The notes under the pieces were generated by a model. That model worked only from the letters and a program-made list of their open reading frames with translations, was not told the origin of the DNA and did not search any database. The translations under genes and the position numbers were made by a program. DNA of 64,000 nucleotides, from NCBI GenBank assembly GCA_031761405.1, contig JASEVX010000001.1:41096699-41160698 (forward strand), read 5' to 3'. The stretch comes from Serripes groenlandicus. Its lineage: Eukaryota > Mollusca > Bivalvia > Cardiida > Cardiidae. Positions within the stretch are counted from its first letter, which is position 1. Every line of letters begins with the position of its first letter. Of this stretch, positions 22,436-33,224 are shown in pieces.

Positions 22436-22685
22436 ACCAGGGATAGATTCCTGATCTCCCAAACCCTGTCAACAATTTATAATTACTATCAAGGTGTTAC
22501 TGGTCTATTTATCAATACATCTGCGAGTCAGTCATAATGCTAACATCACAATTCTGATCGCCAAGGAGTAAAGCCATCCCTATAATGTCCAATGGTCATG
22601 GTATGACACAGCCGGGATCGTACCAGTGACCTCCCGCACACGATTCGGATGCTGTACCACTACTCCACCGCGGCGGTCCTTTAAT
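22436..22685 (-). mobile_element. tRNA-derived SINE (type S4)
   Basis: Read on the minus strand, a tRNA-like head (GTGGAGTAGTGGTACAGCAT for the A box, GTACGATCCCGGC for the B box) is followed by a body containing ATGACCATTGGACATTATAG. This body differs from the other SINE types in the window. Confidence 0.65.
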
Positions 22686-22719
22686 TAGTGTAGAGTACGA
22701 CCAAATTACACAACCGTAC

Positions 22720-23060
22720 CATACGATGTTAATGCACACTGTATAATTGAAGCTTCTTGAATTTTATCTTCAGTATATTAACGAACAGTGTAGTACCTGA
22801 GAAGACTGCGCTGATGCGCAATGTGATATTGATCTACACTGGTCGCATATCTCTGAGTGTTTGTTTGTCTTAGCGCACCGCTCAAGTATTAACATACACC
22901 GACAATATTTCCAACATCACACAATAATGAGTATACATATGATTATTGAAATTCGCAATATGAAAAAACTAATTAACTAATATGGCGAAACGTTGGTTTT
23001 TGTGAAGAAGAACACTGAACTATTTTAAACCAGTCAAGGATACATATTATGTCCTTGTTT
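22720..23060. repeat. Diverged dispersed repeat, copy 2
   Basis: Counterpart of 9030-9300, with GATCTACACTGGTC and later AATTAACTAATATGGCGAAA. The ends are not defined. Confidence 0.35.
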
Positions 23061-23479
23061 CCCCCCTTTTGTTTTTTCCTTTAAAAGAGTAATTAAGGTA
23101 AAAATCATTCTGTGTAGACGCGCTTCGTATTGGGACATATACTTTATGCACGGATACTCCATCAATGTAAAACAACATACAGACACACAAACTGCTTTCT
23201 TCCGTCTTATCAATGCTGTAGTAGTTGGAACGTCCGCCTATGTAAAGCAGGAGACCGAGACGTGTAATACCAACCACCTTACATAAAAGTAGTTAGGACT
23301 ATTCTCCGTTGTGCTCAGAACTACAGGAATAACATAACGTGTATAACTGACAAATCGGTGTTGGCATAGACATACCGGTGGTACTGGCATGGCATTAAAG
23401 ATGGATGGATTGGCAGCATTTAATTTTGACTTATTGCATAATTATTGGTGCGAACAGGAACACTAGTAATAGACCCTCG
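23061..23479. other. Gene-free spacer
   Basis: No repeat recognised. The minus frame at 23047-23277 has no motif and no splice or homology support. Confidence 0.4.
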
Positions 23480-23680
23480 TAACCCTTTCACTGCCAAGGG
23501 AAAATAAAGGCTTTTGCAAACAATGCAGATTCAGGTACGAGCTGTCTCTCCTGAAATCTGCATTGTTTGCCACTCAATTTGACCACGATTCCTATTGGAC
23601 GAACCATGGACTGGTCCACTGTTCAACATGGAAGAATATGGAAGAATCGACTTTGTAAAATTCGGCAGGGAAAGAGTTCA
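23480..23680 (+). mobile_element. MITE A relative, diverged
   Basis: AACCCTTTCACTGCCAAGGG on the left and TTCGGCAGGGAAAGAGTT on the right are worn MITE A-type ends. The interior has GCAAACAATGCAGATTCAGG and its inverse GAAATCTGCATTGTTTGCC, the MITE A hairpin with a shortened loop. A MITE B-like terminus (GTAACCCGTTGTGTATGAG) begins just after it at 23681. Confidence 0.65.
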
Positions 23681-23759
23681 GTAACCCGTTGTGTATGAGT
23701 GAAGTAATGTTTCCCACCTGCAGAAGTATTAAAAACGCGTCTGCAGCGGCCGAGTTTTA

Positions 23760-24599
23760 CAACATTGTTGCAAAAGACAAAAAATGTTCGAACCGATTAA
23801 TTTCACTTCTATTCCATAATCCAACTTTGGTATATTGAGATTTAGAATTCATGTCCCTGAGAGTGATTGACTATTAACGAAGCTACTGTTTAAAAGACAT
23901 GAATCGAATGTTCTGTAATACACACTATCCAGAAATCCCGGATACTGTCAGAATAACAAATACTGTTATTACCTCACAAACACCCATTGCAGACGACAGA
24001 CAATCTTCTGTCACCGGTCATGGTGGTTTATGGACGTTGGACGTAAAAATCGCCGTGCGGTGTTTGCTCGCAAAATTAGCATTTCTTACCACCTAGTTGC
24101 AGACAGACGTAGTGCTAACTTCTTCAAGACTTTATACAAATGGCGTCGATTTAGCACAGAAGATTGTCTGCCCGGTGACATCCGGGCCGTCTGTGACAAA
24201 GTGGTCTGATGGGACGTCCTTTCTTCACGCCTAATTTACAAAGATGGTGGCGATTGTTTCAGTTTTAAACTGATAACCTCTTTTTGACGGACGGTCTAAT
24301 CTGTGGTGCAAATAAGGAATGTATACAAGAGACAGGGAATGTATGAGATGTTTTAGAAAAGAACTGTGATTAATGGAGCCATTAAACAATATCATGATTG
24401 ATTCCCTGTTGTTCGAAAGAACTTGAAAATAATGACGACCAATGGATCAATTACAAAATATTATGCCATCGATTTCCTGTAGTTCGGCATAAAGTATTAA
24501 TATATTTATACCGAAAATACGACACTTGCGATCTAGATATCTGTACAAAAGTCAGGATGTTTGGTGATGAAATAGAAATTATGGAGATAAATGCATCAA
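23760..24599. other. Gene-free spacer
   Basis: No gene supported. The frames 23899-24096 and 24398-24637 contain no recognisable motif. They may be chance. Confidence 0.35.
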
Positions 24600-24795
24600 T
24601 AATTCAGTTATATCACGGCGGCCAGACCATTAAATAATGTTGTCCAAGGATTGCACGCAGCTAGTCACGAAGATTTTTGTCAATCTTACTCAAACAGAAT
24701 GAATGGCCGAGAAAGGGTTCGAACCTATGACCCCTTGATCGCGGAACTTGACAAAACAAGTGACCGTATTTCCTGCGTTTACAAACAATGACAGT
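24600..24795 (-). mobile_element. SINE type S1 with deleted body
   Basis: The inverted tail TTCAGTTATATCACGGCGGC lies at about 24605. The inverted tRNA head (GCCGAGAAAGGGTTCGAACC and AACTTGACAAAACAAGTGAC) lies at about 24702-24780. The body between them is much shorter than in other S1 copies. Confidence 0.65.
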
Positions 24796-25204
24796 GGTGT
24801 ATAGACGTGCATTCGAGCAATTTTCCATTATTGTTTGTGTCATCTCTCTAAAATTCCAACGGAATACTCCTACCCCCAGGCGTCTTGCCTGTTTACCCGA
24901 CCATCTGCATTTATTTCAACTCGTAGATTTGCTGTCAATTATTTCCAAATTATAAGTAAATTAGTTGAAAATGTTTACGATCGCAGAATGTGGGTGTCCT
25001 CTGGTAAATCTATTTCTGTTCTAGGCTAGAATACATGGCATGACTATGTCCTTTATCGGAGAGTTATTGGGTGCCACACGCAACAAAACGTCATAGCAAG
25101 AGGAAAATGACTGATTCTTACATCAATATCTTACATGCCTGGGGTCTTTTCGAATATGAGTACATTGAATAATTCTGTGAGTCTTATCGTAAGCACACTG
25201 TTCA

Positions 25205-25570
25205 CCTGAACGTCGATGGTTCGGTGGTAAAATGCTCGCATAACGCGGGAGGCCCGGGTTTGATTCCCGGGCAAAATGCTTTGTTCGAAATTGTTTTGAA
25301 AATGATGGGAGGACTGGTGTCAGAACGCCATGAAACACATGGGTAGGCCAGAGCTCTACATAGGGGACATTTGTAATGTTCTAAAATCCTTACTTGACAA
25401 TCAAACCCTATGTTGTGGGTACTCAAAAGAATCGTCTCAGTTCTTCTTTTGAGTACTCACAACATAGGGTTTTGTCGAGTTATAAGAGAAATATTGTGGC
25501 AAAACGACATTATCTAGTCCTGTTGGTAGGTGAACATGTCGCCGTGATATATGACTGATTTAGAAAAACT
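25205..25570 (+). mobile_element. SINE interrupted by hairpin element E
   Basis: The tRNA-like head has TTCGGTGGTAAAATGC (A box) and GGGTTTGATTCCC (B box). Then follow GACTGGTGTCAGAACGCCAT and GAAACACATGGGTAGG. After the inserted element, the SINE resumes at 25525 with GGTAGGTGAACATGTCGCCG and TGATATATGACTGA, ending in AATCAATCAATC. The segments on either side make one normal SINE when the insert is left out. Confidence 0.8.
25348..25522. mobile_element. Hairpin element E, copy 3, inside a SINE
   Basis: Starts CCAGAGCTCTACATAGGGG. The core at 25403-25472 is a stem of about 29 bp with one mismatch (AAACCCTATGTTGTGGGTAC on the left arm). It ends near TTATCTAGTCCTG. The flanks TGGGTAGG (25340-25347) and TTGGTAGG (25523-25530) agree at 7 of 8 bases, consistent with an aged 8 bp target duplication. 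Confidence 0.8.
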
Positions 25571-26020
25571 TCGTTAAATCAATCAATCCCTGAAATACTT
25601 GAAATATAGCCATATCAGCTGACACAGTCAGATATAGTACTAGATACATGTATAGGACCGGGACAATATATCGTCCTCCTTTCTCATATGAAATAAATCA
25701 CAGTTTGGCGCATCTGTGGCTTGTGACTTTTGAAAACACTGTGACACAAAGCAGGAATTGATCATAATCATGATAAGCATCCTCTCCATTTTAGTTTAAA
25801 CAATATTTTATTAAATATTCATTTACAATATATTCGTATTGGTACATGTACTTGACAAGTGAATACAAATTTGCTTCCATGTTTTCAATAATTATGCTAT
25901 CATTTTCCTACGGAGTAGATACACGTGGGAAAGGGTCGAAGTGTTACTATCATCAGACACGCCCACATTTCGCCTGCTGTCGCTCAATTAACTGTTGAGC
26001 GTGTGCGTCAATTGGGATGG
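25571..26020. other. Gene-free spacer
   Basis: No recognised repeat or coding signal. Confidence 0.4.
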
Positions 26021-26285
26021 TAACCCTTATTCTTCTATATGCGTCTTTCAACAACTTTTACGTACGCTGAAATTGACAACTTCAAAATGTAATCACCAAA
26101 CACATGCCCACGTAATCCTTATTTACCTTTATGTCACTTCAAACGACATTTACGTATGCTGAAGTTCACAATTTTAAAATGTAATCACCTAACACATACC
26201 AACGTAACCATTATTTTCCTTTATGCCACTTCAAACGACATTTACGTATGCTATGATTAACAACTTTAAACTACATTTGCGAAAG
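26020..26285. repeat. 92 bp tandem repeat, three units
   Basis: CACTTCAAACGACATTTACG and TATGCTGAAGTTCACAA recur at about 26043, 26135 and 26227, each followed by AAAATGTAATCACC and a CCAACGTAA-type word. The first unit is the most diverged. Confidence 0.85.
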
Positions 26286-26727
26286 ATATAGACAAAGATC
26301 AGCATGCATATTCTTAAAGGCTGAACTTGGTCTACAGTATCGGCTATTCTTCTGTCAAGAACGACTTCATAGATATGTAAGAACTTTATTCAAAGATGGC
26401 GATGATAATTGTTTCAGGAATTCAGCGGAAAAAAGAATAGTGATTCGCTTATTGAAGTAAATATCATAACTGGGGCCGGAACTCTGTTGTTTGTTTTCGT
26501 TTTACGGTTTTTACCGGTATTTGGATAATTCTCTACGGATTTCGGTCATAAATGGAGTTGTTGTTGTTGTTGTTTTTGTTGTATACGATGCGCTGGCATA
26601 TTCCTTCGTTCAACTGATACAGTGGAATGCTGACGTCTTTCTATTTGAAATAAGTGATTATTCAACAATCAGAAAATATAATGCTCATTAACAAATATGC
26701 ATCACAAACAAAGTAAATAATGTATCG
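26286..26727. other. Gene-free spacer
   Basis: The frame at 26491-26691 contains a (GTT)n microsatellite, giving a run of valines, and has no other support. Confidence 0.4.
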
Positions 26728-26956
26728 TTACCCTTTCCCTCATATAGACGGTTTCTGACGCCCCTGCAGCAGAGCGCTTTTTGATAACATAGTGACAAAA
26801 GAAGAAATTGCACAACACGTGCAATTTTTCCTTTTGCCACAATGTTCTCCACTTTTTGTCATAGGTTATCCATTCAATTATAGAGATTTTGTATTTTTTG
26901 ACAAATTACGTTCGAAGTCGTCTGCTGCAGAATTGCCGTATGAGGGAAAGGGTTAA
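26728..26956. mobile_element. MITE B, near-complete copy
   Basis: The ends TTACCCTTTCCCTCATATAG and TATGAGGGAAAGGGTTAA are inverted. The central hairpin is GAAATTGCACAACACGTGCAA. Compared with the 21220 copy, both arms have changed (GCTC to GCAC, GAGC to GTGC), so pairing is kept. Confidence 0.88.
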
Positions 26957-27617
26957 GAACTACACGGTTATCATGCATCATATGGCTGTGGCTTTTGGCA
27001 ATCGAGTGTACCAGAGAACATATCGATTTTCTTTTGATTGGCTATAAGACTGCATCCTTTTTGCATATCGGATCCATGTTAACTTCGAAATATTCAATTT
27101 GATGACTGTCATGCAATAAAGCTATAAATGATTCCAATCTAATGAGTTTGGTCTTAATGTATTTGCATACATTGAAGACTAGGCCAATCCTGTGCATATA
27201 CACAGTCTCACCAGAGAGTTCACTGTTCATAAAAATGTAAATTAGTCCTCGATAGATATTTCGATAAATTACTGGAACTGTAGCCCCTTGACATTTATGC
27301 CAATTTGCCTTTGTGTGATCCGTGACGAAGAGTCAATAAGACCTTTAATCGCCAGACATGGTAGAAATGTTTACCTGTCAGGACCTGCAATCATTGTCAA
27401 GAAAAACTCCCACTATTAGCGACAAAAAACATCACCAATGAGTGGACAATAATCGCAGTGACGAACAATACACTGACAGCATCACGCAACAGTGTTGCCA
27501 CAGAAGTTGATCAGCGCCCTCTTGGAAACCAATTAATCATTATTATTTCTAAAACTGACTTACACGAACCAATACCGAATGAACCATATATATGCTTTAG
27601 AAAAAAAATTACCAGTT
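26957..27617. other. Gene-free spacer
   Basis: No recognised repeat or gene. The minus frame 27042-27230 has no motif. Confidence 0.4.
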
Positions 27618-27835
27618 GAGCCAGTGCGTCGGAAAAGGTACGAGTTGGCATTTGGGAACAGTACGTAAGTCCACAGTCTGATCATGATCTACACTCTTCA
27701 AATGTAACTTAAACAAACATTTCAGAAGATTCTGTCAATTTGTGTAGATTGTGACAAGACTGAGCAGGTGGACACTATGAGATGACATACACTGTTCAGA
27801 AATGCCAACTTCTATATGTTCTCATACAATGACTC
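27618..27835. mobile_element. MITE F, copy 2
   Basis: The left end GAGCCAGTGCGTCGGAAAAG and right end GTTCTCATACAATGACTC are imperfect inverted repeats. The interior words GTCTGATCATGATCTACACT and GATTCTGTCAATTTGTGTAG parallel copy 1 at 13237-13456. Confidence 0.65.
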
Positions 27836-28693
27836 ATGTGTTATAATAAGTGACGATAATGCCTCTCTTGGAAGCTTCTGTGACGTTTGCAATTTATGCG
27901 GATCAAGACGCGCATTTTGAATTAAGTTAATAGTTTTGTGTTTATGTTGCTTTTAGTCGAGACAGATAGCGTGAGTAGTCCATTTAAGTAAAAGTAGAAT
28001 ATATGAATGTCGGCTAATTAAAATCTTAAACTTGGTATGGATAGTTGTTAAGGAAGAACATTAATGGCTATTTCACTCTTAATGTACGACAGTTTCCGTA
28101 AAACCGTCAGGAAATATCAGTGTTTGTTTAAAGAAATTGCAGACTTACAAGAAATGTCACAATTGAAACTAAATAAGTTAATTTTTATCTCTTGTGTTAA
28201 TTATCTCAGAAATGTTTTCATAATATAATAAACAAATATCATACAAAAAAATGAGTGTCATTCCTAATAAAAGTTCGATGGCTCACGAAGTTTTGCGCTG
28301 TTATTAAAAGTCCCGTGCAATATCCATACCCTCACCAGTCAAACGTCATTCAGAGACAGAACACGATTTGTTTACAGCGTTTCACAAAATAAATTGTAAG
28401 CGTTTAGTTATCAGAACATATTATATTTTCAAAGAACTTTATATTTCGAAATGAATTATAGTAGAACATACACTCAAAAACTAATCCCAATGAATTGTTC
28501 CCTCACGTTGCTAAACGTCTAGGGTCCGGTCGAAATGCACGCCAATTAATCCGAGCGTTCAGGTTTAAAGTTTACCGCAACATTAAATATTAAAATACAT
28601 TGGACTCGTTCATGATGTGGGAACGGGAAAACAGAAATACAATCATCAAAAGTCGCATATAATTTGTTAAAAGCAAGCAGCTTTACCTGTCCT
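27836..28693. other. Gene-free spacer
   Basis: AT-rich sequence with no recognised element. Confidence 0.4.
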
Positions 28694-28804
28694 GTCAAAA
28701 GAATCGTCTCAATGAGACGGGTTTTTTTAGTACCCACAACATAGTGTTTGAAGGTCATATACGGATTTGTGGATGTAAAACAATCTTCTAATCTAGAGCT
28801 CTGG
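28694..28804 (-). mobile_element. Hairpin element E, truncated copy 4
   Basis: Inverse orientation. It starts inside the hairpin (CAAAAGAATCGTCTCAATGA) and continues TAGTACCCACAACATAGTG to the inverted terminus ATCTAGAGCTCTGG. The other terminal part is missing. Confidence 0.7.
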
Positions 28805-29531
28805 AAGTGGTCTTGTTATATCTCCATTTTAGCATAACATGGTAAGGCATCATAAATGTATAGCGTCTACATAACAGTCATTTCGTCTCTGTCTGACAGT
28901 CGTTACTTTTCAACTGTCAAAGCATCTAATGCAAATGTAAAAGTATGGGATTTTAGCACGGCAAATGCACGAAACCTTTTATGCTTAAGGATATTTGTAG
29001 AAGTTCGAGCAACGTACCAATAAACATCCAAACAAAGGGCAGTAGGCGTTGTATGTCATGAATAGAACTCATAAAGTATCAAACATGGTTACATATATAA
29101 CCCAATTAAATATGAAGATTCATTACATGACATATCTGGGAGAATAAGGATATTAAGACCTTCTTATAGTTCCGATATACAATACGATAAGTGTGTCTGA
29201 ATTGAGCATTCGATTCATGGCACTGAACAATTTTGTACACACGAACACGAGATACGAGGCAGAAATGAGCAGGTATAATTGCCTAGGAAGGCTTTCTGAT
29301 CAACATATATCAAGTGTTATTATATGTGAGAAAGAAACATGACATAATGATTACAACAATACCATTATCAATCCATACTCCGAAAGCCACTCCCCGAGGT
29401 ACATCCCTGTGAAAATGCACTGCTAAGCAAATGTCATTAACTCCATATATGATTCATATCTGCGTACAGTTTGGCTCATTGAATTTAGTAGATATCGAAA
29501 ATCACGAACTGCTTCCAAGATTATGTGATTT
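28805..29531. other. Gene-free spacer
   Basis: No recognised repeat or coding signal. Confidence 0.4.
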
Positions 29532-29536
29532 ATTGT

Positions 29537-29840
29537 CAGGGGCGTAGCTTGGCAATAATCAATGTATAGGCCGTCTCGTGAGAAAAATCAACGTTGTAGA
29601 CTCTGCGTAAAGTATCGACCCGGATCAGCCTAAGCATGCCACACAGGCGTACCCGGATATACACTTTTCGCCTCCTGTGGATTTTCTGTTTCAGGAATCA
29701 CTACTCTATCTATACCCCCTTAGACGGAATGTGCCGGCCGGCATTACGCAGATGTGTATCGCCGCAGCTGCATTTTGGGGCATTTTTAAAAAAAATGTGT
29801 AGGCACGCGCCTACAGTACCTAAAGGGAGCTACGTCCCTG
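29537..29840. mobile_element. Composite hAT-like element carrying MITE C, copy 2
   Basis: The ends CAGGGGCGTAGCTTGGC and GGGAGCTACGTCCCTG are inverted and flanked by a perfect 5 bp duplication, ATTGT (29532-29536 and 29841-29845). A truncated MITE C lies at about 29570-29755 in the same place and orientation as in copy 1 (12411-12752). So the MITE was captured before the composite spread. The frame 29636-29854 is a by-product. Confidence 0.88.
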
Positions 29841-29845
29841 ATTGT

Positions 29846-30385
29846 TATATGTAAATAACAAAATAGGAAATATAACTTGAACAAAGTTAATTATTCACGA
29901 TGATACACGGTCAAGGTTACGGTCACATGTACGCAAACCTTCTGCCAGTCCAACTATATAAGTTGACACACCAATTGTACAATCAATTAGTATTATAATG
30001 TAAGAGATAGATTTAGAACAAGTTAACTCTTGAAGAGAAGTCAAAGGTAAACACCACAGAGGCATAAGTCTAGTCTGTGACACTCCCATTAGTCAAGATG
30101 TATGTGCATACCAAATTTGGCAAATATTTAAAGTTCTTGTATACATATCCCGGACAAAAATTTCTGGATCGACGAAAAGATAAGGCGAAACCTGTATAGT
30201 GCCCCCGGTAAAAGATTCAAGGACTAATTGCTAGTAATTACCGGTGTAGCGTGAAATTGTAGATATCGTGAAAAACACGAGATCAACCGCAATGTTACTT
30301 CTGACAACGATGACTAGTGTCCAGTCGAAATACTAGTCCTACAACTCTGAGTAGCGGCACAGTGGATGTTTGCCTTGAACACCAA
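29846..30385. other. Gene-free spacer
   Basis: No recognised repeat or coding signal. Confidence 0.4.
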
Positions 30386-30498
30386 CAGAGGACTAGATAA
30401 GGTGAAATTAAACGGTTCGTCTCAGTGAGACGTTTCTTTCCACCAACACCAACGTAGGGTTTGAATAAGGATTGAAGAACATGGAATAACTAGCTCTG
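30386..30498. mobile_element. Hairpin element E, diverged short copy 5
   Basis: The termini CAGAGGACTAGATAAGG and CTAGCTCTG are inverted. The core GGTTCGTCTCAGTGAGACGT keeps the central palindrome, and CGTAGGGTTTG matches the arm end. No clear target duplication remains. Confidence 0.55.
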
Positions 30499-30984
30499 AG
30501 AGAGCGAGTATGTCGCGACTATGAAAAATCGAAATCTGTCGGAGTTTTCCGGAACATTTCTGAGACTACATGGGTTGGAGACAGAAATATACGGAAAACA
30601 AAGGTCTTTATGCGACTGTTTGAGATCGAAGGCTCTACTATTATCCGATTTTTCATAATCTCCAACGAAATTGTTTCCGGCTTGTTTTCACGAACGTTAA
30701 GATCTCGGTGGAATATAAATCAATCATTTCTTTGCAAGTGAAAAAACAAATCTAAATTTCTAAATTGTTTATTTCTGCACGCCAGGAAATTGATAACAAC
30801 GGGTGAAAGTTTTTGAATGTTTGTGAATATCCGATGTGGCTACCCATTTATCATGGTGCCGTTTAGCCGCTCTCCAGGAAATCATACTCCTAATTCTATC
30901 ACCTTTCTTCAGTTAAAAAAATACAGACTCTGATCGGCATATGATTGATAGGATTAATTTATGTGAGCTTACGCCGTTTACAAG

Positions 30985-31320
30985 TTATATGACGACGGCC
31001 AGTTCACAGAACAAAATGTTATTGACGTATACATATAAATGTATCTCGTTACATACGCATCATATTTACATACTAGTTAACATCACGTGATAAACAATAC
31101 ATATAGATATATTACTATGCCGTTCCTGACTCTCTCGCGCCAGTATTCAACATAACATCCTGGCTCCCGTTCAACATAGACTATTAGCACATTCGTTGAG
31201 TACAAATGTTGATATATTTGTTCTTATCCCCGGAAATGATAATTGACCGAGCCTGGAATCGAACTTACGTACCCTGGATCAATGGTACACTGTGTTGTCC
31301 ACTGCGCTATCGTGTCTCGA
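30985..31320 (-). mobile_element. SINE type S1, with internal insertion
   Basis: The inverted tail TATGACGACGGCCAGTTCAC is followed by about 90 bp of AT-rich unrelated sequence. The inverted body (CAGTATTCAACATAACATCC) and an inverted tRNA head (ACCGAGCCTGGAATCGAACT and GTTGTCCACTGCGCTATCG) come next. Confidence 0.65.
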
Positions 31321-31673
31321 CTATCAGCAATGAGACCCCAATTGCTATTGCATCTGTATCGGTTTCGCGAAACTCTTTACTAGACTAGTCTATGTCATTC
31401 ATTTGTACTTGTATGAATATCTTCTTTTTTTTTTCAATATAAATTTGAAAGTTTAATGGTTATACAATTCGCAGATTTGTATTCGTATGAGCGCCGAGAC
31501 GAATGTTATATTAATGAGTCTGTCCGTGTCACTGTAAAAAGGTATACGTTAGATTTTGTGAATTTTGTAGATCCGGATAAGCCTGTGTGATTCCGGAAAT
31601 ATTGATCAAGTTCTACACTGTTTACATATTTAAAAAAGAAAGCTTGATAAAAGCTTCTGTCACCTTGTATATA

Positions 31674-31934
31674 TGATCCGTTCCATGAGATAACCAACAG
31701 TATGGGCTCTGCGTAAAGTATCGACTCGGATCAGCCTAAGCATGCCGCGCAGGCTAACCCGGGCAAACACTTTTCGCCTCCTGTGGATTTCGGTTTCAGG
31801 AATCATTACTCTATACCTCTATCCACCTGAGACGGAAAGTGTCGGCCCGTATAAGCCTGCTCAGCGGCGCAGGTTGATCTGGGTCGATACATTACGCAGT
31901 GTCCTTAATGATGGTTTACTGGTGGAACAGCTCA
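31674..31934. mobile_element. MITE C
   Basis: The left end TGATCCGTTCCATGAGATAA and right end TACTGGTGGAACAGCTCA are inverted. The interior CTCCTGTGGATTTCGGTTTC is typical. It sits next to a MITE F fragment (about 31560-31625). The frame 31742-31939 is a by-product. Confidence 0.8.
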
Positions 31935-31999
31935 TATAATGATATGGCTGAAAAGAGGGACATGGTGATCTAAGCCATCACTGTTTAGAAATTTCAACT

Positions 32000-32512
32000 T
32001 ATAACGTTTCGCGACAAAGCAGCCGGTATCGACAAGGGCTATGAATCCAGCGATCGGGTGTTCGGACCCGACTCGGGAATTCTTAACGTTGATTAGCGAA
32101 TGTATTTGTGACTAGCGTTATTCGTCTTCCATCATTGGGCTATATAGTCTATGTTGAAAGGTAGTCAGTTGCCTGGAAAGAATGTCGTGTGATGTACTGG
32201 TGCGAGAAACCAATGCAATACGCGTATGAAGAACTGGTCGCCGTGATATAACAAAAACCTTTGAAACGACGTTTAACTCTTTCAGCGCCACAGGCAATAT
32301 TGATGTTTTTGCAAACAATGCAAATTCAGGTGAGTCAGCTCGTAACGAGCTGTCTCACCTGAAATCAGCATTGTTTGCCTTTTAGTTACCAAAATAGTCG
32401 AAAACTTTCATAAATTGAAAAATGGACACACACGACTTTGAACATGGAAGAGTCTACTTTTAACAATTCGGCGCTGAAATAGTTAACTCCAATCAAACCA
32501 TCAATTTATATT
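32000..32512 (+). mobile_element. SINE type S1, complete, interrupted by MITE A
   Basis: Head with GTGTTCGGACCCGACTCGGG (B-box region), body ATTCGTCTTCCATCATTGGG and GTCAGTTGCCTGGAAAGAAT, tail GGTCGCCGTGATATAAC. The tail is cut at 32272 by MITE A. It resumes at 32487 with CTCCAATCAAACCATCAAT, the expected SINE 3' end. Confidence 0.8.
32273..32486 (+). mobile_element. MITE A inside a SINE tail
   Basis: TTAACTCTTTCAGCGCC on the left and GGCGCTGAAATAGTTAA on the right. The internal hairpin runs from GCAAACAATGCAAATTCAGG to CTGAAATCAGCATTGTTTGC. The TTAA on both sides represents the target duplication, because the SINE tail reads normally with one TTAA. Confidence 0.9.
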
Positions 32513-33224
32513 GAATTCCCAATTTGACATTCGCCTTCCCAAATTTAATGTTAACACTGTAATGCCAAGCTTCATATTGCTCTTTTACTTACAGTATGTA
32601 ATGAAATATGCCTCATTTGTTATTACATCGTGAATATGAGCAAACGGTCGGGCAGATCTCGGCACACATACAATTAATGAAACTGTATCTTGCTACATGT
32701 TTGTATGGAACCTACACATGTACACACTAAACGGTATTACTATTCATCTGATTGGCAAAAACATGCGACGATAAAAGGGAAACAACTTTTGAAATATTTG
32801 ACCATTCCATCGTCCACCAAATACGAATTTACTCGGTTCTACTCGTTTTTATGCGGGGGATTCAGCATATATTGTCATGCCCAGCTTTCGTGTAAATTTG
32901 TAAAAGTTTTGTGCTGCCCTCTGTTTTTTTTTCTTCAAAATGGACAATTGTTCTCGATTGTCCAGGGATCAGTCCAATCAGTTCAATACGTTTCACAACA
33001 AGCTAAACAGTATGCACATCATACGAAGTAAACGTACACAATGTAAAGTTTTAATCCATGAAGTTGTATGCATAATTTCGAAATTTAAATTAGACATAAG
33101 GATCTTAAATGTTTCTTTTAAATATATGGAAAAAACGAGTAGCTTGAAAGCGGGTAGATCAAAAACCTTTTGAGAAAATCCCTGCAATGAAAAATACGGA
33201 AACACGGCTGTCGTGCATCGTCAA
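32513..33224. other. Gene-free spacer
   Basis: The frame 32690-33031 (113 residues) is the longest here but has no recognisable domain, no splice context and low-complexity runs. I do not call it a gene. Confidence 0.4.

Noticed and set aside
32690..33031. 113-residue frame as a gene
   Set aside because: No recognised motif, low-complexity runs, no splice or promoter context, and overlapping frames of similar length on both strands.
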